Part shown: piece after piece, positions 35,338 through 48,032 of the stretch | Layout of the letters: each line of letters opens with the position of its first letter | How positions within the stretch are numbered: position 1 is the stretch's first letter | Assembly: GCA_002245135.1 (NCBI GenBank) | Contig: NGBS01000871.1 | Location: forward strand, 186,001-250,000 | DNA length: 64,000 bases | Source: Proteromonas lacertae | Taxonomy: Eukaryota > Sar > Bigyra > Opalinata > Proteromonadidae | Direction of reading: 5' to 3' | Notes under the pieces: generated by a model | What the model was told of the DNA's origin: nothing | Databases searched by the model: none | The model's input: the letters and a program-made list of their open reading frames with translations, nothing else | Made by a program: the position numbers and the translations under genes

Positions 35338-36724
35338 ATGGATTCTCAAATTTCAGCTCTGCTAGCTGAGGTATTACAAAAAGAAGAAGCAAAACCGAAT
35401 GAATGGAATGCGCTTCATACTATCATATCATTTATAAAAATCCAAGTATAGTTTTAAGATTCTATTTCTAGGCTGAGGATATTTCATTTTTAAAATCACA
35501 ATGTAACTTATTTGTACAATCTCAGAAAGCTTTTGGTGAGTTTATGGAAAGGGTACAAAGTGAATTAGAGATAATAGATACTACTCTAGTTAAAATTGAG
35601 AATCAAATAGAATTACCAGTAGATATAGTTCCAGGGTATAAAAATATCTATTGATTGTTTTAGATATCCAGAGAATAAATCATTAGCAGAAATAGTAATA
35701 GATAATTATGAGACAATTCAGCAGCATTGCAAATTATTAGATACTAAAGTGAATACAGAAGCTTGGCAAAAAGAAAACATAGAAATCGAGAAACAACTAA
35801 ACAATTTAACAGATAGAATTAGTAACACATTATCACCGATGACATTAACAAAAAAGTATTTATCCATATACTTTATTCCTTCAAATCATTAGATTACTAG
35901 AGCAAATAAACGGAATTCAAAAGAAAACTGAAGCATTAGAGTCAATTCTACATCAAAAGACAGATCGATCAGAATTAAACAAATATGAAATACTATATGA
36001 ATCACTAGAAATGAAAGAAAACACATTTAATGATATAAACGACAATATTAATCAATTATCACAACAGATTAATGAAATGTCAGAGTATAATAGTTGTATA
36101 TATAATATAAATAGTGATTATACATCACATAAAGAAGAATATAGTGAAAATATGCAAGTGTTATCATCCATTAACAATATCATTGAGACTTCATCCCTTA
36201 CAAAAGAAATAAATGAAAAAATCAAAGCAAATGAAGAGTTAAACAATAAGCAAATTAGTGAACTATATAATCAACTCAATAATCTCCAATCGTTGTTGGA
36301 AGAATACTCATCATCCAATGAAAATATGGAAAATAAGGTAAATGACAATTACAATACATTAACTGCACAATTAAATGTATTACAATCAGAAATAGTTAAA
36401 AAAGCAGATAAAACATTATTAGAGTTGAAAATCAATAAAGATATTTATGAAAATGAAATTAATAGATTAAAATTATGTTATAATACAACAGCTAGAAAGA
36501 CAGATTGTGAGAAAATTACTCAAACAATCAAAGAAATTATTCAATCAATTCAAACTCTATCAAAAAAGACAGAATATTCAATACGATTTATAGAATGGTT
36601 TTCTGAAAGAGGTGAAGCTTATGAACACAATATTTCCACTATTGAGAGGAATATTAATAATTTGGTACAAACATCTGATCCTAGAATAAGAGAACCTTAT
36701 GATGGGAGAGTTAGATTTACATAA
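35338..36724 (+). CDS. coiled-coil protein, unassigned
   Basis: Four exons, introns of ~25, 28 and 37 nt, give about 432 residues, almost all helical with heptads (LEEYSSSNENMENKVNDNY, LNVLQSEIVKKADKTLLELK). It starts MDSQISALLAEVLQKEEAKP and ends TSDPRIREPYDGRVRFT. No enzyme motif is seen. It is divergent from the VPS9 gene with only 92 bp between starts, so they may share a promoter (AAGCTTGG at 35300). Structural roles in flagellum, centrosome or tethering are all possible. Confidence 0.65.
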
Positions 36725-36793
36725 TGACATTGACAATAAAATAAAATAATAATTTATTAAATTAATTACTTATTTTTAAGTATTTTTTATTTG

Positions 36794-37165
36794 TTATTTA
36801 TCACACACTATTGAATGAGTCTTTACATCGTAACGTTTCCAACCTGGAGGTTTTGTATTTTCAGTTTCACTATCTTTAGACGGTTTAGAATCGTTGTGAT
36901 AGATGTTTGGCCTGTTATAACCATTCTTATACGCTAATTTGTCATCAAACAGCAATTTTGGTACTTTTCCTATTTCTTCAGCTTCTTCATCTTTTAAATA
37001 TGTTATAAACTTCATAAAATAATAAAAAAGAAGGAAGAAAAACGAAATTAAACAAGAATTCTTACTGGTATTGTAGGATAAGAATTGTATTGAATGACCA
37101 ATCCAAATTAACGCTATTGACACTAAAAACACAATTACTGGGACGTAACCAAACCGAAATTCCAT
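36794..37165 (-). CDS. small membrane protein, unassigned
   Basis: 123 residues from MEFRFGYVPV. The first ~30 residues form a strong hydrophobic helix (VIVFLVSIALIWIGHSIQFL). The next segment either continues as a second helix (LISFFFLLFYYFMKFI) or is an unspliced intron beginning GTAAGAATTC and ending ATGAAG. The C-terminal half is polar and soluble (GWKRYDVKTHSIVCDK). No family recognised. TCAAGCTTTTT lies 30 bp upstream. Confidence 0.5.
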   Translation of the reverse strand: MEFRFGYVPVIVFLVSIALIWIGHSIQFLSYNTSKNSCLISFFFLLFYYFMKFITYLKDEEAEEIGKVPKLLFDDKLAYKNGYNRPNIYHNDSKPSKDSETENTKPPGWKRYDVKTHSIVCDK

Positions 37166-37414
37166 TATTCTATAAAAACAAATTCAAATTATTCTCAAGC
37201 TTTTTGTTTTTGTTTTTTTGCTTTTTTACAAGATTTAGTAAAATGTAGAGATATAAAAATCTCCATATCATATATAAAGCATTCATTTTTACAATTTGAT
37301 ATATTTGCAGTTTATTCAATTACAATATAAATCGATGGGTAATGAAAAAGCGAAATGGGTTATTCAAAACATTCAAAATTCAAAATTTCACAGTTTATTT
37401 TTTCAAATTGAAAG

Positions 37415-39235
37415 ATGTATAGAAGAGCTACATTATCAGTTGTTCCAGGTAATGCATGCAGAGAATCTATGGATTATTCTTCAGGGAAGAGTCTAGGAAG
37501 AAAGTCAATGGCTGCTCCATCTAGACCTAGTTCTGGGTATTTTGTATTTTATTATTACTTAGGAGAACTAGTTGTTCTACAACATCAAGAAAATTACAAT
37601 CAAATATAAAATTATACGAATCTAAGAAATATCAAGATGCTGCAGTTGCTAAAGTACTTCAATTTCTAACTGATCGTGCATATGATCAACAAATATCATC
37701 ATCGATATTATCAAGACCGACTGGTGCTCAATACATAAATATACTTCGATTTGTATTAAAGCAACACGATCCCAATTTAATAATAACAGAAAAGAGTAAT
37801 AAAGATATTATTGGTATTCTTAAAAGTTTAAAGTATTTTTCAATATTGTATAATATAATTTAGTTGTCCATGTGCTGTATCACAAACCACATTAAGTTCA
37901 ATTGGTAGTCCTCATACATGGCCAACATTATTGTACATATTAAAATGGTTGGTAGAATTAATTGAATATATACAAAGCACAGAAGGGAATAAATCAAATG
38001 AATGGGATTACCAGTATTATGAATTTTCAGGTGAATCATATAACTACTTTTTAATGGCAAATGACGATAAAGTATTAGAATTAGAAGATGAAATGAAAAA
38101 GAAGTTAGATGAAATAATAAATCAAGCAAATAGTGAATTAGAAGCAGCAATTATTGAAAAACAAGAGTTACAAGATAGATTAAACACATTATCTCGATCA
38201 GGTATGAAGATTCAAGAATTAAAGAAGAGAAATCATGAATTATATGAAGACAAAGCAAAAATGGAAGAATATATTGAACAATATTACAAAAAAATAGATG
38301 AGAAACAAAAAGATTTGAATTTATTAGAAAATGAGGAAAAACAGTTAAATGATAAAAAAGAGGAATTACTTAAAGAAAAAAAGAAATTGGAAGAGCAAAT
38401 AAAATCACAAAAATTCTCACCTCAAGATATACTAAATATGAGAAAAGAAAAGACAATGTTAACTGAAAGTTATAACCAAGCAATAAATGATCAAAATACA
38501 CTAAAAGCTACAAGATTTGAACATAAATCAAAAATGAATGAATATATAAACAAAACGAAAACATTAATTAGAGAATATAATGATTTATGTGCTGAATTGC
38601 TGTTAATACCCACAACTGCTGCTAATGCTAATGGAAATGATTTAAGTGTAGAATTTAGAGATGATTTGTTTGAATCTGGTATTCTTTTTACAAATGACAC
38701 AAAAATGATAAAAACATACTTAAAGCAGTTTAAACAGTATCTTGTAAATGAGACTGAAGAATGTAACAATGAAGTAATGAAAAAAGATGATATTCTAGAT
38801 AAAATAAAGAAGAATCAAAAAACATTGAAAGTCTGTGTTGAACAAATAGAGCAGCAATATCAAAAACTATTAGAAAATAGCGAAAAAGAAGAATCTATGT
38901 TGAAATCAATCTTAGATGGATTGGAACATCAAATAAAAGAAACATTGGACGAAATAGAAGAGTATGAGAATAAAGCAGCAAATTTTGATCAAGAAGTAGC
39001 TAATGATTATGAAACTGTGAGTAAGTTGAGAGAGACTATTGAAATACAGAAAGTACAGAACGAGAATGAGTTGAGAGAATTTTCTAATATAGTTCTACAG
39101 AATTTAGAGATATTATCTAGCCATAAAGAACATATACAAGTATATTATACCTGTTTCACTTTAATTTCTCAATAGGATCAATTAAAATTAGTCGAGACTA
39201 CTTTAGATGAAAAATTGGGAGGCATCAGTCCTTAA
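37415..39235 (+). CDS. NDC80: NDC80/HEC1 kinetochore protein
   Basis: Four exons, introns of ~26, 31 and 35 nt, give about 576 residues (human 642). After a basic Ser-rich tail (MYRRATLSVVPGNA) comes the calponin-homology domain. It shows VLQFLTDRAYDQQIS, SRPTGAQYINILRFVLK and the family's hallmark GSPHTWPTLLYILKWLVELI, matching the AGTPHSWPTLLAALTWLVELI region of HEC1. A long coiled coil fills the rest, with a break near residue 330 as in the Ndc80 loop. NDC80 with NUF2, SPC24 and SPC25 links centromeres to spindle microtubules. No other subunit is nearby. Protists with divergent kinetochores often lack recognisable members, so a clear NDC80 here means a canonical outer kinetochore. Confidence 0.88.
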
Positions 39236-39496
39236 TAATGTTATATATAATAATACTTATTTTTAATAATTGAATGTTGCTTTTGTTCAAAACAACAAAA
39301 AATTTGAAATATTCATCAAGCCAAACTTATAATTATTGACGTTTTAAAATTTAAGTTGTTAGTGTTTTGTACTTTAGAAAAATTGAATAATCATTTATAT
39401 TTAATTCTTTTAATATAATACAATTATTTATAAATCTTTGTAAAGTAATTGGATAATACAAATAAAATTACAGTTCGTCCTTCAAGTACAATAATA
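39236..39496. other. intergenic region with promoter-type element
   Basis: 260 bp between NDC80 and the CK1-FHA gene. TCAAGCC at 39316-39322 and a TCAAG just before the ATG at 39497 are the only recognisable signals. Confidence 0.45.
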
Positions 39497-42400
39497 ATGG
39501 TATATTTATACATTGTTAATTTTAAATGTATTAGCAAGGGACAGCTAATGATGAGACTAACAGAGATTCTTTAAATAAGAAAGCAGGATCTGGAACAAAT
39601 ACTCATAATAGTGTAAATCCTGTTATAATTCCTCAATCTCGTCCATTGACTGCTAATGCGAATGATCCTAAACGAAAAAGAGAGTCGAGAAGAATGACTA
39701 ATGTATTGGATAAAGTATGCATAGACTAATATATCTAATTCATCTAGCTTGGCTCAGGATGTCTAATAGCAGAAAGATTTAAAATTGTTGAAAAAATAGG
39801 AAATGGTTCATTTGGAGAGAGTATATTTATTTTCTAATTATCTATTAAATAGTCGTAAAAGCAATAGATACAACAAACAATAACGAAGTAGCAATCAAAT
39901 TTGAAAATGCAGCAAATAACCATCCACAATTACATATGGAGATGAAAATATATGATGAATTAAAAGGTAATGTCGGTGTACCAGTAGTATATTACACTGG
40001 AGTACAATACAATTACAATATATTAGTAATGGAATTATTAGGAAAAAATTTAGATTCAATATTTGAAGAACGTAAGAAAAAATTTAACTTAAAAACAGTT
40101 TTACTATTATTCGATCAAATGTTAGATAGAATAGAACTGCTACATGAGCATGGTTTCGTCTACAGAGATATCAAACCAGAGAACTTTATGTTTGGAAATA
40201 ATGATAAAAAGGACATACTATACTTAATAGATTTTGGATTATCCAAGCGATATAGAAGCCAATTAACTAGACAACATATCCCATTCAGAGAAGAATCAAC
40301 ATTAACAGGAACAGCAAGATATTGTAGTATAAATGCACATTCAGGTGAACAATCAAGAAGAGATGATTTAGAAGCAATTGGTTATTTATTAGTATATTTT
40401 ATGAAGGGATGTTTACCATGGCAAGGTTTACCAAGAAACCATCAAATACCACAAATGAAATTAATAGAACAAAAGAAAAGATCAATTCAATTAGAAGATT
40501 TGTGTAGAGATTTACCTGATCCATTTAGACAGTATATTGAATATTGTAGAAACTTGGACTTTAAGAGTAAACCTGATTATAGATATTTGAAGAAATTATT
40601 CCACAAATTGGCTGATTCTCAGAATATTGTATATGATAATATATATGATTGGACACCTACTGCTGAAGTTCAAACTAAGACTCAAGTTTATAAATCAAAA
40701 GCAACTACTAAAGATAATAAACCAAAAACAGCTACAGATACTTGTATATATATATTTTTTAATATTTATTTATGAATAGTGTTGGAAGAAATAGATGAAT
40801 ATCGTGATAAATGTCCTTTGTGCTTATGGAGAACATCAGAAGATGGTGAAAGTAATAATGAACATTATTTTGCATTTCAGGAAGGTATTATTGGTAGTGA
40901 TATTATTCATTGTGAAATATATATTGATAATATTGACACACATCATGCAAGATTGTCATGGGATCAAGCTTGTGGTGGTTATTGTATATGTGATTGTAGT
41001 AAACCTGAATATGGAACTTACTTATTATTATCTGCAGAAAGAAGATGTAGAAAGTATATATATTATTATAATATTTCACTTTTTTTTCTTGTTATTATCA
41101 TTACTTTTCCTCCTTTTCATTATTCTTTTTTATTTTATTCTTATCATAGAACTTTTGAATTAAGAAGAGGTGATAAATTCTACATCAGTGAAGCCAGGAT
41201 TGAAGTAGAAATATTACACATTGAATACCATGCAATCTGTGGAGATGAGAATAATAGAAATACATACAAACCATCCAATCCATCACTCAATAAAGTAGAT
41301 TCAGAGAAATCGGAATTTAGATATAACAGTCTCAATAACAACACAACCAATGATAGTCCCAATAATAATAATAACAATAATAACAATAATAACAATAATA
41401 ATAACAATTTTGATTTACCTAAGCCAAAGAAGAAAAAAGGCCATATTCAATTCAATACAATTACTTATAATGATAATGGAGAAACAGAGAAACTATGTGA
41501 TTCATTTGAAGGTGATGATGCTATTAAATATCAAATAAAGGCAAGTATTTCTGTGAAAATACCTATATATAATGATGATGAAGAAAATGAAGAGATTATT
41601 CAATCATCATCTATGTATTTGAACCAAGCTACACAATTTGAAACAAAGTATATTTTATTTTTTATATTATTTTTATTATTAGAAATTATGAATTAACACA
41701 TGACACTACATTTGGCAGTCTAAAATCAAACGATGTAATTCTTCCAGAAATATGCAGTGGAGTTCATTGCAAAGTTTCAATACAAAATGACAAAATCATA
41801 TTAGAAGATTTAAGTGTAGGAGATCCAACAGGAACAAGGATATTAGTATCAAGACCAGTGGAATTATTTGAAAGAGATATTATAATATTAGGAGACTTAG
41901 AATTAGGTGTAATGCCAATTTCAGATTGTCCAATTTATAGTGCACAATGGATTTCTTGTGCTGTAAGAATTATTCCACTGAGAAAGTCAAAGAGAACTCC
42001 ATTATTGAGTAAAGAAGAAGCAATGTCACAGACTAAAGTATTTCCTATACCAATGGAAGGAGAGATTTTGATTGGAAGAGGAACAGATTGTCAGATTATA
42101 TGTGATGATGTATATATATAATAATTATTATTATTATTATCTATATTTACTATAGTATAAAGTAGCAGAGAAACATGCTTGCATGTATTATGAACCAATA
42201 GAACAGAAATATTATATTGAAAGTTTGGTTATGAGTAGAGCTCAAATTACACAGTTATTATTAGGAAGATCTTCCTCAGCATCTAAAGCGCCTTATAAAT
42301 TGAAAGAATGTATATAAATATATTTTTATATATTTATATTATTATATAGCTGATATATTTTGTGTCGGTTCATCACAAATCCAAATAATCGAAATGAAAG

Positions 42401-43874
42401 TAGAATCAATAGAAGAAATAGAAGAAAGAGAAAGAATAGCTTTTGAAAGAGTTCAATCTTTATGGAAAGATGTTTCATTACTTTCACTATTACCAAAAGA
42501 AGTATTTACAAAAGTAGCTGATGCATTTAAACCAATCAGATTCACCAAAGGTTCAACTATTATACAACAAGGTGAAGAATCAGATACATTTTATATCATC
42601 AAGCAAGGAAATGCTGATGTGTTTTTCTACAGAAGAGGCAATAAAATCAGGTTAAAGACATGTGGTCCTAATAGTTACATTGGAGAATTAGATTTGATTA
42701 ATAATTGCAATTATACTGCCACAGTTATTGCTACTTCTGATGTGGTTGATTGTTTGTCATTAGATCAAGCCACTTTTGTCAATTTTGTTGGTCCTTATAT
42801 TGGTGCAATAGGTGAAGAAGCTAGGAAAAGAGATGTTCAAACAATAATCAATGTCTTGGAGAAATTTCCATTTTTTAATTTATTACCAACAGATGTTCAT
42901 GTTGCACTATCCAATCATTTGAAGAATAAATCATTCCATGATGGAGAAGTGATAATAAAAGAAGGAGATACTGAAAATATTGTATTTTATATCATTCTAA
43001 ATGGAGAAGTGACAATCACAAAAAATGAAGATCTATCCTCTGTTATTACAATATTGAAAAATGGAGATTATTTTGGCGAGCTTGCTTGTCTATCCAAAGG
43101 TCCAAGATCTGCTAATGTAATCGCACATGGTTTAGTAGAAACTTTATATTTAGATTTACCTCATTTTGAAGAAATATTATCCAGTTATTTCATTAAATCA
43201 ACCAGTGCTAGAAGTATTAGTGAAGCTTCATCTGGATTAGGAATTCCAAAGACTGATAGGTTTAAATCAAGACATTTGAACGAAAGCAAACCTTTAGCAC
43301 CTGTATCACCACAAAGTGCACCAAGGACTAGAAAACCAGGTGCTTCTAATAGAGCATTACAGTTGTATATTATTATATTATTATTATTTAATTAATTAGA
43401 ATTGGTGATCCTGAATTGAATAGTTTAACTGAAGAAGAATTAGATTTAGGTGAAGATGATGATACAATATTATATGATAGAACAACAGCAGCTCAAAAAC
43501 CACATTATATTGTATTAAAAGTACTGTCTGGACCATTGAGAAGGGAGTTATATATAATAGAAAGTGAATTAATTACAATTGGAAGAGGTGTTTGTACTTT
43601 GTCAATTAATGATTTAAGTTTAAGCCCAATTCATTGTACAATTGAATATAGAGAAGGAGGTTATTGGTTGTCTGATGCTAATAGTGAATCTGGTACATAT
43701 TTACAGTTGGAAGTTGGATTAGCATTTCCTGTTCAAGTGGGTGATGTTTTTAGGATTGGTAATACTGAGATTAATATATTAGGTAAGACAAAGACTCAGT
43801 CTACACCTACGGATAAGCCTGGAGTGACTACACAAACAGCTGATGAGAATGAACATTGTTGTGTAATATCTTAA
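39497..43874 (+). CDS. CK1 kinase fused to FHA, FHA, two cyclic-nucleotide-binding domains, FHA and a CaaX tail
   Basis: About 1,330 residues from ten exons. Exon 1 is only the ATG; a later start at MTNVLDK is possible. The CK1-type kinase is complete: GNGSFGE loop, EVAIKFEN lysine, YRDIKPEN, LIDFGLSKRYR and the CK1 motif LTGTARYCSINAH with QSRRDDLEAIGY. No start codon lies between it and the next part (after an intron at ~40742-40777). An FHA-like domain (GSDIIHCEIYIDN, THHARLSW) follows, then FHA 2 (EILIGRGTDCQI, EKHACMYYEP), CNB 1 (FYIIKQGNADVFF, GELDLINNCNYTATVIA), CNB 2 (FYIILNGEVTI, GELACLSKGPRSANVIA) and FHA 3 (ITIGRGVCTLSI, SPIHCTIEY). Only CNB 2 keeps the phosphate-binding Arg. It ends CCVIS, a farnesylation-type CaaX preceded by a possible palmitoylated Cys. 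It is likely a membrane-bound kinase regulated by a cyclic nucleotide and phosphopeptides. Confidence 0.85.
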
Positions 43875-43980
43875 TAGTAATTTTCTATATAAGTTATTAA
43901 AATACAAGTTGTTTGTTTTGTTATAAATAGCATATAATCAAGTAGATAGTGAGATAATTACCTTTTTTCAATTTAGAATA

Positions 43981-44017
43981 TCAAGCTTTTACAAACAAAA
44001 TTTCAAGTCAAGCTTTT
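43981..44017. promoter_or_regulatory. two TCAAGCTTTT elements
   Basis: Identical 10-mers at 43981-43990 and 44008-44017, 16-53 bp before the start codon at 44033. Confidence 0.5.
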
Positions 44018-44032
44018 TTCATTGAAATTTTA

Positions 44033-44563
44033 ATGAGTGAAAACCAGCCTAGATTGGATGAGATTGGAAATTCTGTTAATCCTGATGCTAAAACAGCTAA
44101 GTGGATGTTAGAAAAAGTATTTTAAAATGTGATTCTAACCTTTAGCTTGATGAAGAAGTGAATAGACTGAAGAATTTAGGTACTAAATGCATTAAAATAC
44201 CGATTCGTAATGTATTCTGAAAATATGTAATTCAAAATAGACTGCATTGGTTGTTGAAGGAACAAAGAAGTGTATTAATAGAATAGAATTAAACACATCA
44301 TTTAATTTTAACCAAGTAAAACAAATTTTACTAAGTGATCCCATTAAAAATCCATATAAAGAGAATTATTTATATGTATAAGTTTCATTTGATATTTCTG
44401 TTAGATTAACGTTGTACTATTTACAGACAAACCAATGCCAATAATAATTCCATACACATATGATTCTACATATAAAATGAATGATTTGAAGCATTGGATG
44501 TTTATTAATGATAAAAATGAAAGATCTGAGCATGTAGTTTCTAATTATCAAGATATTGTATAA
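44033..44563 (+). CDS. small four-exon protein, unassigned
   Basis: Three 29-nt introns (GTATTTTAAA, GTATTCTGAA, GTATAAGTTT starts), all in phase 0, join a frame of 147 residues from MSENQPRLDE to SNYQDIV. The middle alternates hydrophobic residues as in beta structure (ALVVEGTKKCINRIELN, YINVVLFTDKPMPIIIPYTY). No signal peptide, membrane helix or known motif is seen. The clean intron phasing makes a real gene likely. TGTTTGTTTGG lies about 20 bases after the stop. Confidence 0.6.
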
Positions 44564-44877
44564 AATGTGTTATTAATTCTGTTTGTTTGGAGTTGTTTAT
44601 TCTTTTTTTTAAATATAACTATATTTTATTTCCAAAACAAATAATACACTTCCTAATGAACAAATTTAATTTAATTGATTATAATACAACCGCATTTAGG
44701 TATTTAGCGAAGAGCAAATGTATCTGATAGTATATATGTTGCAAACTATCTTAGTATCTTTAATAAATAGATTTAATGTATATTGTTATATATAATTATA
44801 TATTTGTTGTGATAATGAGAATAATAATAAAAGGCTTGAATTTCGATTTGATATATTTTCACAAATAAACTTAAAAT
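44564..44877. other. intergenic region before kinase A
   Basis: 314 bp. TGTTTGTT-like tracts at its left end fit the 3' end of the upstream gene. A 38-nt block near 44815-44852 containing GGCTTGA is repeated upstream of kinase B (54149-54188, inverted). No gene seen. Confidence 0.6.
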
Positions 44878-46201
44878 ATGGAATCTAGTGAAATAGAATT
44901 TGAAATCCGAGAAATAGGAAAAGGTAGGCATAGTGTTGTAATGTTAGTTGAAAGGGGTGGTGTTAAAATGGCAAGAAAAGAAATAGATGTGTCAAAACTT
45001 CCTCCTGATGAAGTTAAATCGATAGATGAGGAAATAAAATTATTAAGTGTATTGAGAGATAGAAGTGTGCTAATCTACAAAGAATATAGACATGATAATA
45101 TGAACAACAAATATTACATATACACCGAATATCTTGAAAATGGAGATCTATTTCATTTGATCCAAAAGCAAGTAGCTAAAAGAGAATATTTTGATGAAAA
45201 GGTATAATTATTGTATTATTTGATAATAATAGACTATAAGAGTATATGTTGAAGATATAGCAAATGCATTAAAGTATATTCATAGTAAAGGAATAATTCA
45301 CAGAGATTTAAAACCTGCAAACATCTTTATAGGAAATCATAACAAATTAATAATTGGAGATTTTGGAATAGCAGTAAAAAGTGGTGATAAAGAAGTAAAA
45401 TTAATCGGAACAGCAGGATATATTGCTCCAGAGTTGTGGATTAGTAATCCTCCTAGCTATACAGCATCAACTGATATATTTTCCTTTGGTTGTATTTTAT
45501 ATGAGATATATACATTTCAAATGGCTTATAATGGTGAATCAAATACAAAAATTAGAGATTTAATATTAAATCCAAATTATCAAATACAATTTAATAGAAA
45601 TCCACAAATCTTTAATGTAGAATATCTAATAACAAGAATGTTAGAAAGAAATCCAATGAATCGTATAAGTTTAGATGAAATATTTACTACAATTGAACGA
45701 TGGAAAAATGGAATAAAAATATCAATGAATAGTTCATTTGATAATATAGAAAGTTTAGGTGAAAGAATAGTTAATTCACCTATAAAACATCAACCTATAC
45801 AACAACAAAAACTTCCACAGCAACCTCCTTTACCAGTATTTCCAGTTCTACCAATTCAACAACCAGTTCAGTCCAATAAATTCATTAATATAAGTAAGAA
45901 TCAACCAAATCAGTTAAATCAAGTAATGATGACTATTTATCCACCTCCACAATCACATTCTCCACCTCTTCCACCACCATCACAACAACAACAACCATTA
46001 TCACCTTCAATTTCACCTTCAATTTCACCAACATCACTCTCAGCTCAATTATCTCCTACACAACAAAAACCAATCAAAGTAAATAAATATATAAATATAA
46101 GCAATAATTTGAATAATAAACAAATGCAATATCCTTTATCTCAACCACCAATATCACAACTAAATTTCATTCAATTAAATAATGTTTATCCATTATCTTA
46201 A
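44878..46201 (+). CDS. NEK-like protein kinase A with Pro/Gln-rich tail
   Basis: Two exons around a 33-nt intron near 45203 give about 429 residues. The kinase has IGKGRHSVVML, the lysine in GVKMARKEID, HRDLKPANIFIG, IIGDFGIAVKS and GTAGYIAPELW, so it should be active. The order and spacing best fit NIMA-related (NEK) kinases, which act on flagella and mitosis. From about RGGVKMARKE to SSFDNIE it is almost identical to kinase B (54124, opposite strand), but its first ~30 residues and its tail differ. The tail is Pro/Gln-rich (LPPPSQQQQPLSPSISPSIS) and the protein ends there, lacking the OGFr-like modules of kinase B. Confidence 0.8.
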
Positions 46202-46287
46202 AACTTAATTATTTATAATTTTTGTGTTGTTGGGATTGAAATTTCTCATAATAACAATATTTAGGTTTGATTATGATTTGATCAAAT

Positions 46288-47417
46288 ATGAATAAAAATT
46301 CTTTTTATCTCCCTGTTGAAGGATTTTTTTCTTCTCATTCACTTGATAATATCAAAAAATCACCAGTGTCTTTAATATTTGATAGTAATTCCATCTATAA
46401 AATAGAAAATGACAGTAAAAGTTGTAGTTACAAGCAAATATGTATAAAAGTAGACACATATACTTATTAGACAAATGTGAGTCGAAAATGATGTATGTAA
46501 TAGATTTTATAAATGATTCTGATTGTGAAATATTAGTACAATCGATTAATAACAAGAATAACATGGAATTATCTTTGTTTAAATATAAAGAGGAAGGGGA
46601 AGAATTACAGTTATTATCTTCCATTGTTATTGATTTTGAACCAACAGAAACTATACTTGATTCTTACCTATTCCATGATATTTCAAGTCCAATATTGGTA
46701 ATAACATCAATAGATTGTAGATGTCACTATTATACTTTCAAAAATCATAAAATAGAAAAATACACACCAAAACATTCATTTTATAATATAATGAATTTAA
46801 CATCTTCATACATAGTAAAAATGCAAATATATAAAGAGAATAGCAACAATAAAATATGGTTAATGCTTGGATATGAAGATGGATCTTTTATTGTTATTGA
46901 TACAGATGAGTATTATTGAGTTTTATATTGTATAATAGAAATATTCAATATAATTGCATTTTTCCTGGTACAGTTTCTTCAATATTAACATTTCCTAATA
47001 CATTAACCTGTAATTATAATGATCATTCTTTTATATTGATTATTGGTACAATATATGGTGAAATATATGAATGTAAATTGAATAATGAATTGGTATATGA
47101 TTTTGTAATTTTATGTGATAGAAAATAATAGAATATGATTGTTTATACAGTAAGAAGAGTTGTATTCTTTCATTATGCTATTACAAGGTATATAATGCAT
47201 ATGTATATTTTAATAGAATAGAATATATATTGGAACTTTTTCAGAAAAACTGATCATTTTGGATTATAACAATGAAGAAAGTGATAATGAAAAGAAAGTG
47301 AAGAAAATTGATTCATTTGTGTATTCATATCCAATTATGAGTTTAAAAACAGTAGAGAATGAAATGTGTATTTATATTGCTACATTAAGAGAATTGTACA
47401 TCTTAAAACTAAAATAA
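46288..47417 (+). CDS. WD40/beta-propeller-like protein, unassigned
   Basis: Five exons with ~28-30-nt introns give about 340 residues from MNKNSFYLPVEGFF to LRELYILKLK. The sequence shows repeated beta-rich units (IWLMLGYEDGSFIVIDTD, SFILIIGTIYGEIYECKL, RIYIGTFSEKLIILDY, MCIYIATLRELYILK), as in divergent WD40 or kaptin/BBS-type propellers. No canonical WD dipeptide is seen. The function is unknown; a scaffold role is typical. Its 3' end is only 14 bp from that of the convergent gene on the minus strand. Confidence 0.55.
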
Positions 47418-47431
47418 ATAATGAATTTTAT

Positions 47432-47896
47432 TTAATCTGTTTTTATTTTTGGATAGCATACATATCCTTCATAATACTGAGAGTTAATTTCTATACTTTT
47501 CTTTGTATTTGTATTATCTGATGTTTTATCATCATATAACTCGCACTCTGAATGATTAATCACTTTATAATCATTATGGTTAGGTTTATACGACTAAATA
47601 ATGTAAAATTAATAATATACTTCAATTATTTTGCAATAACTAATAAACTTGTTTAATTTCTTTTCTAATTCATTATTTGAAGATTTTCTAATATGAGATA
47701 ATTCATACAAGTGGTTTATCTAGAAAATGATAATTTCTACATATATTTACTTCTAATTTAGTTACTGCATTTTTATTCGTTTCAATAGATTTTCCTTGGA
47801 TATCATTAATAGATAAAACAGGCTTCTTAACAATCTAATCGATAATATTGCATATTATACTTGTTTTAATTCAAAATGCGAAATATACCGTCTCAT
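47432..47896 (-). CDS. small unassigned protein, 5' end unresolved
   Basis: Three exons joined by ~31-nt and ~30-nt introns read IVKKPVLSINDIQGKSIE, a helical middle (RKSSNNELEKKLNKFISYC) and the end YEGYVCYPKIKTD. The apparent first exon (ATG AGA CG at 47896) does not match the phase of exon 2, so either the start is elsewhere or one base is wrong. No family recognised. AAGCTTGA elements at 47966-47984 sit 70 bp upstream, supporting a promoter there. Confidence 0.4.
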
Positions 47897-48032
47897 TATT
47901 GATTTTAATGATATATTTAAGGTAATTAGCTTGATTGTTTTTTCAAAAAACATTAAAATAAAAATGAAGCTTGAATAAAAGCTTGTAAATCTATTTTGAT
48001 TTCTTTTAAAAAACAAAAAGAAATACAAATAA

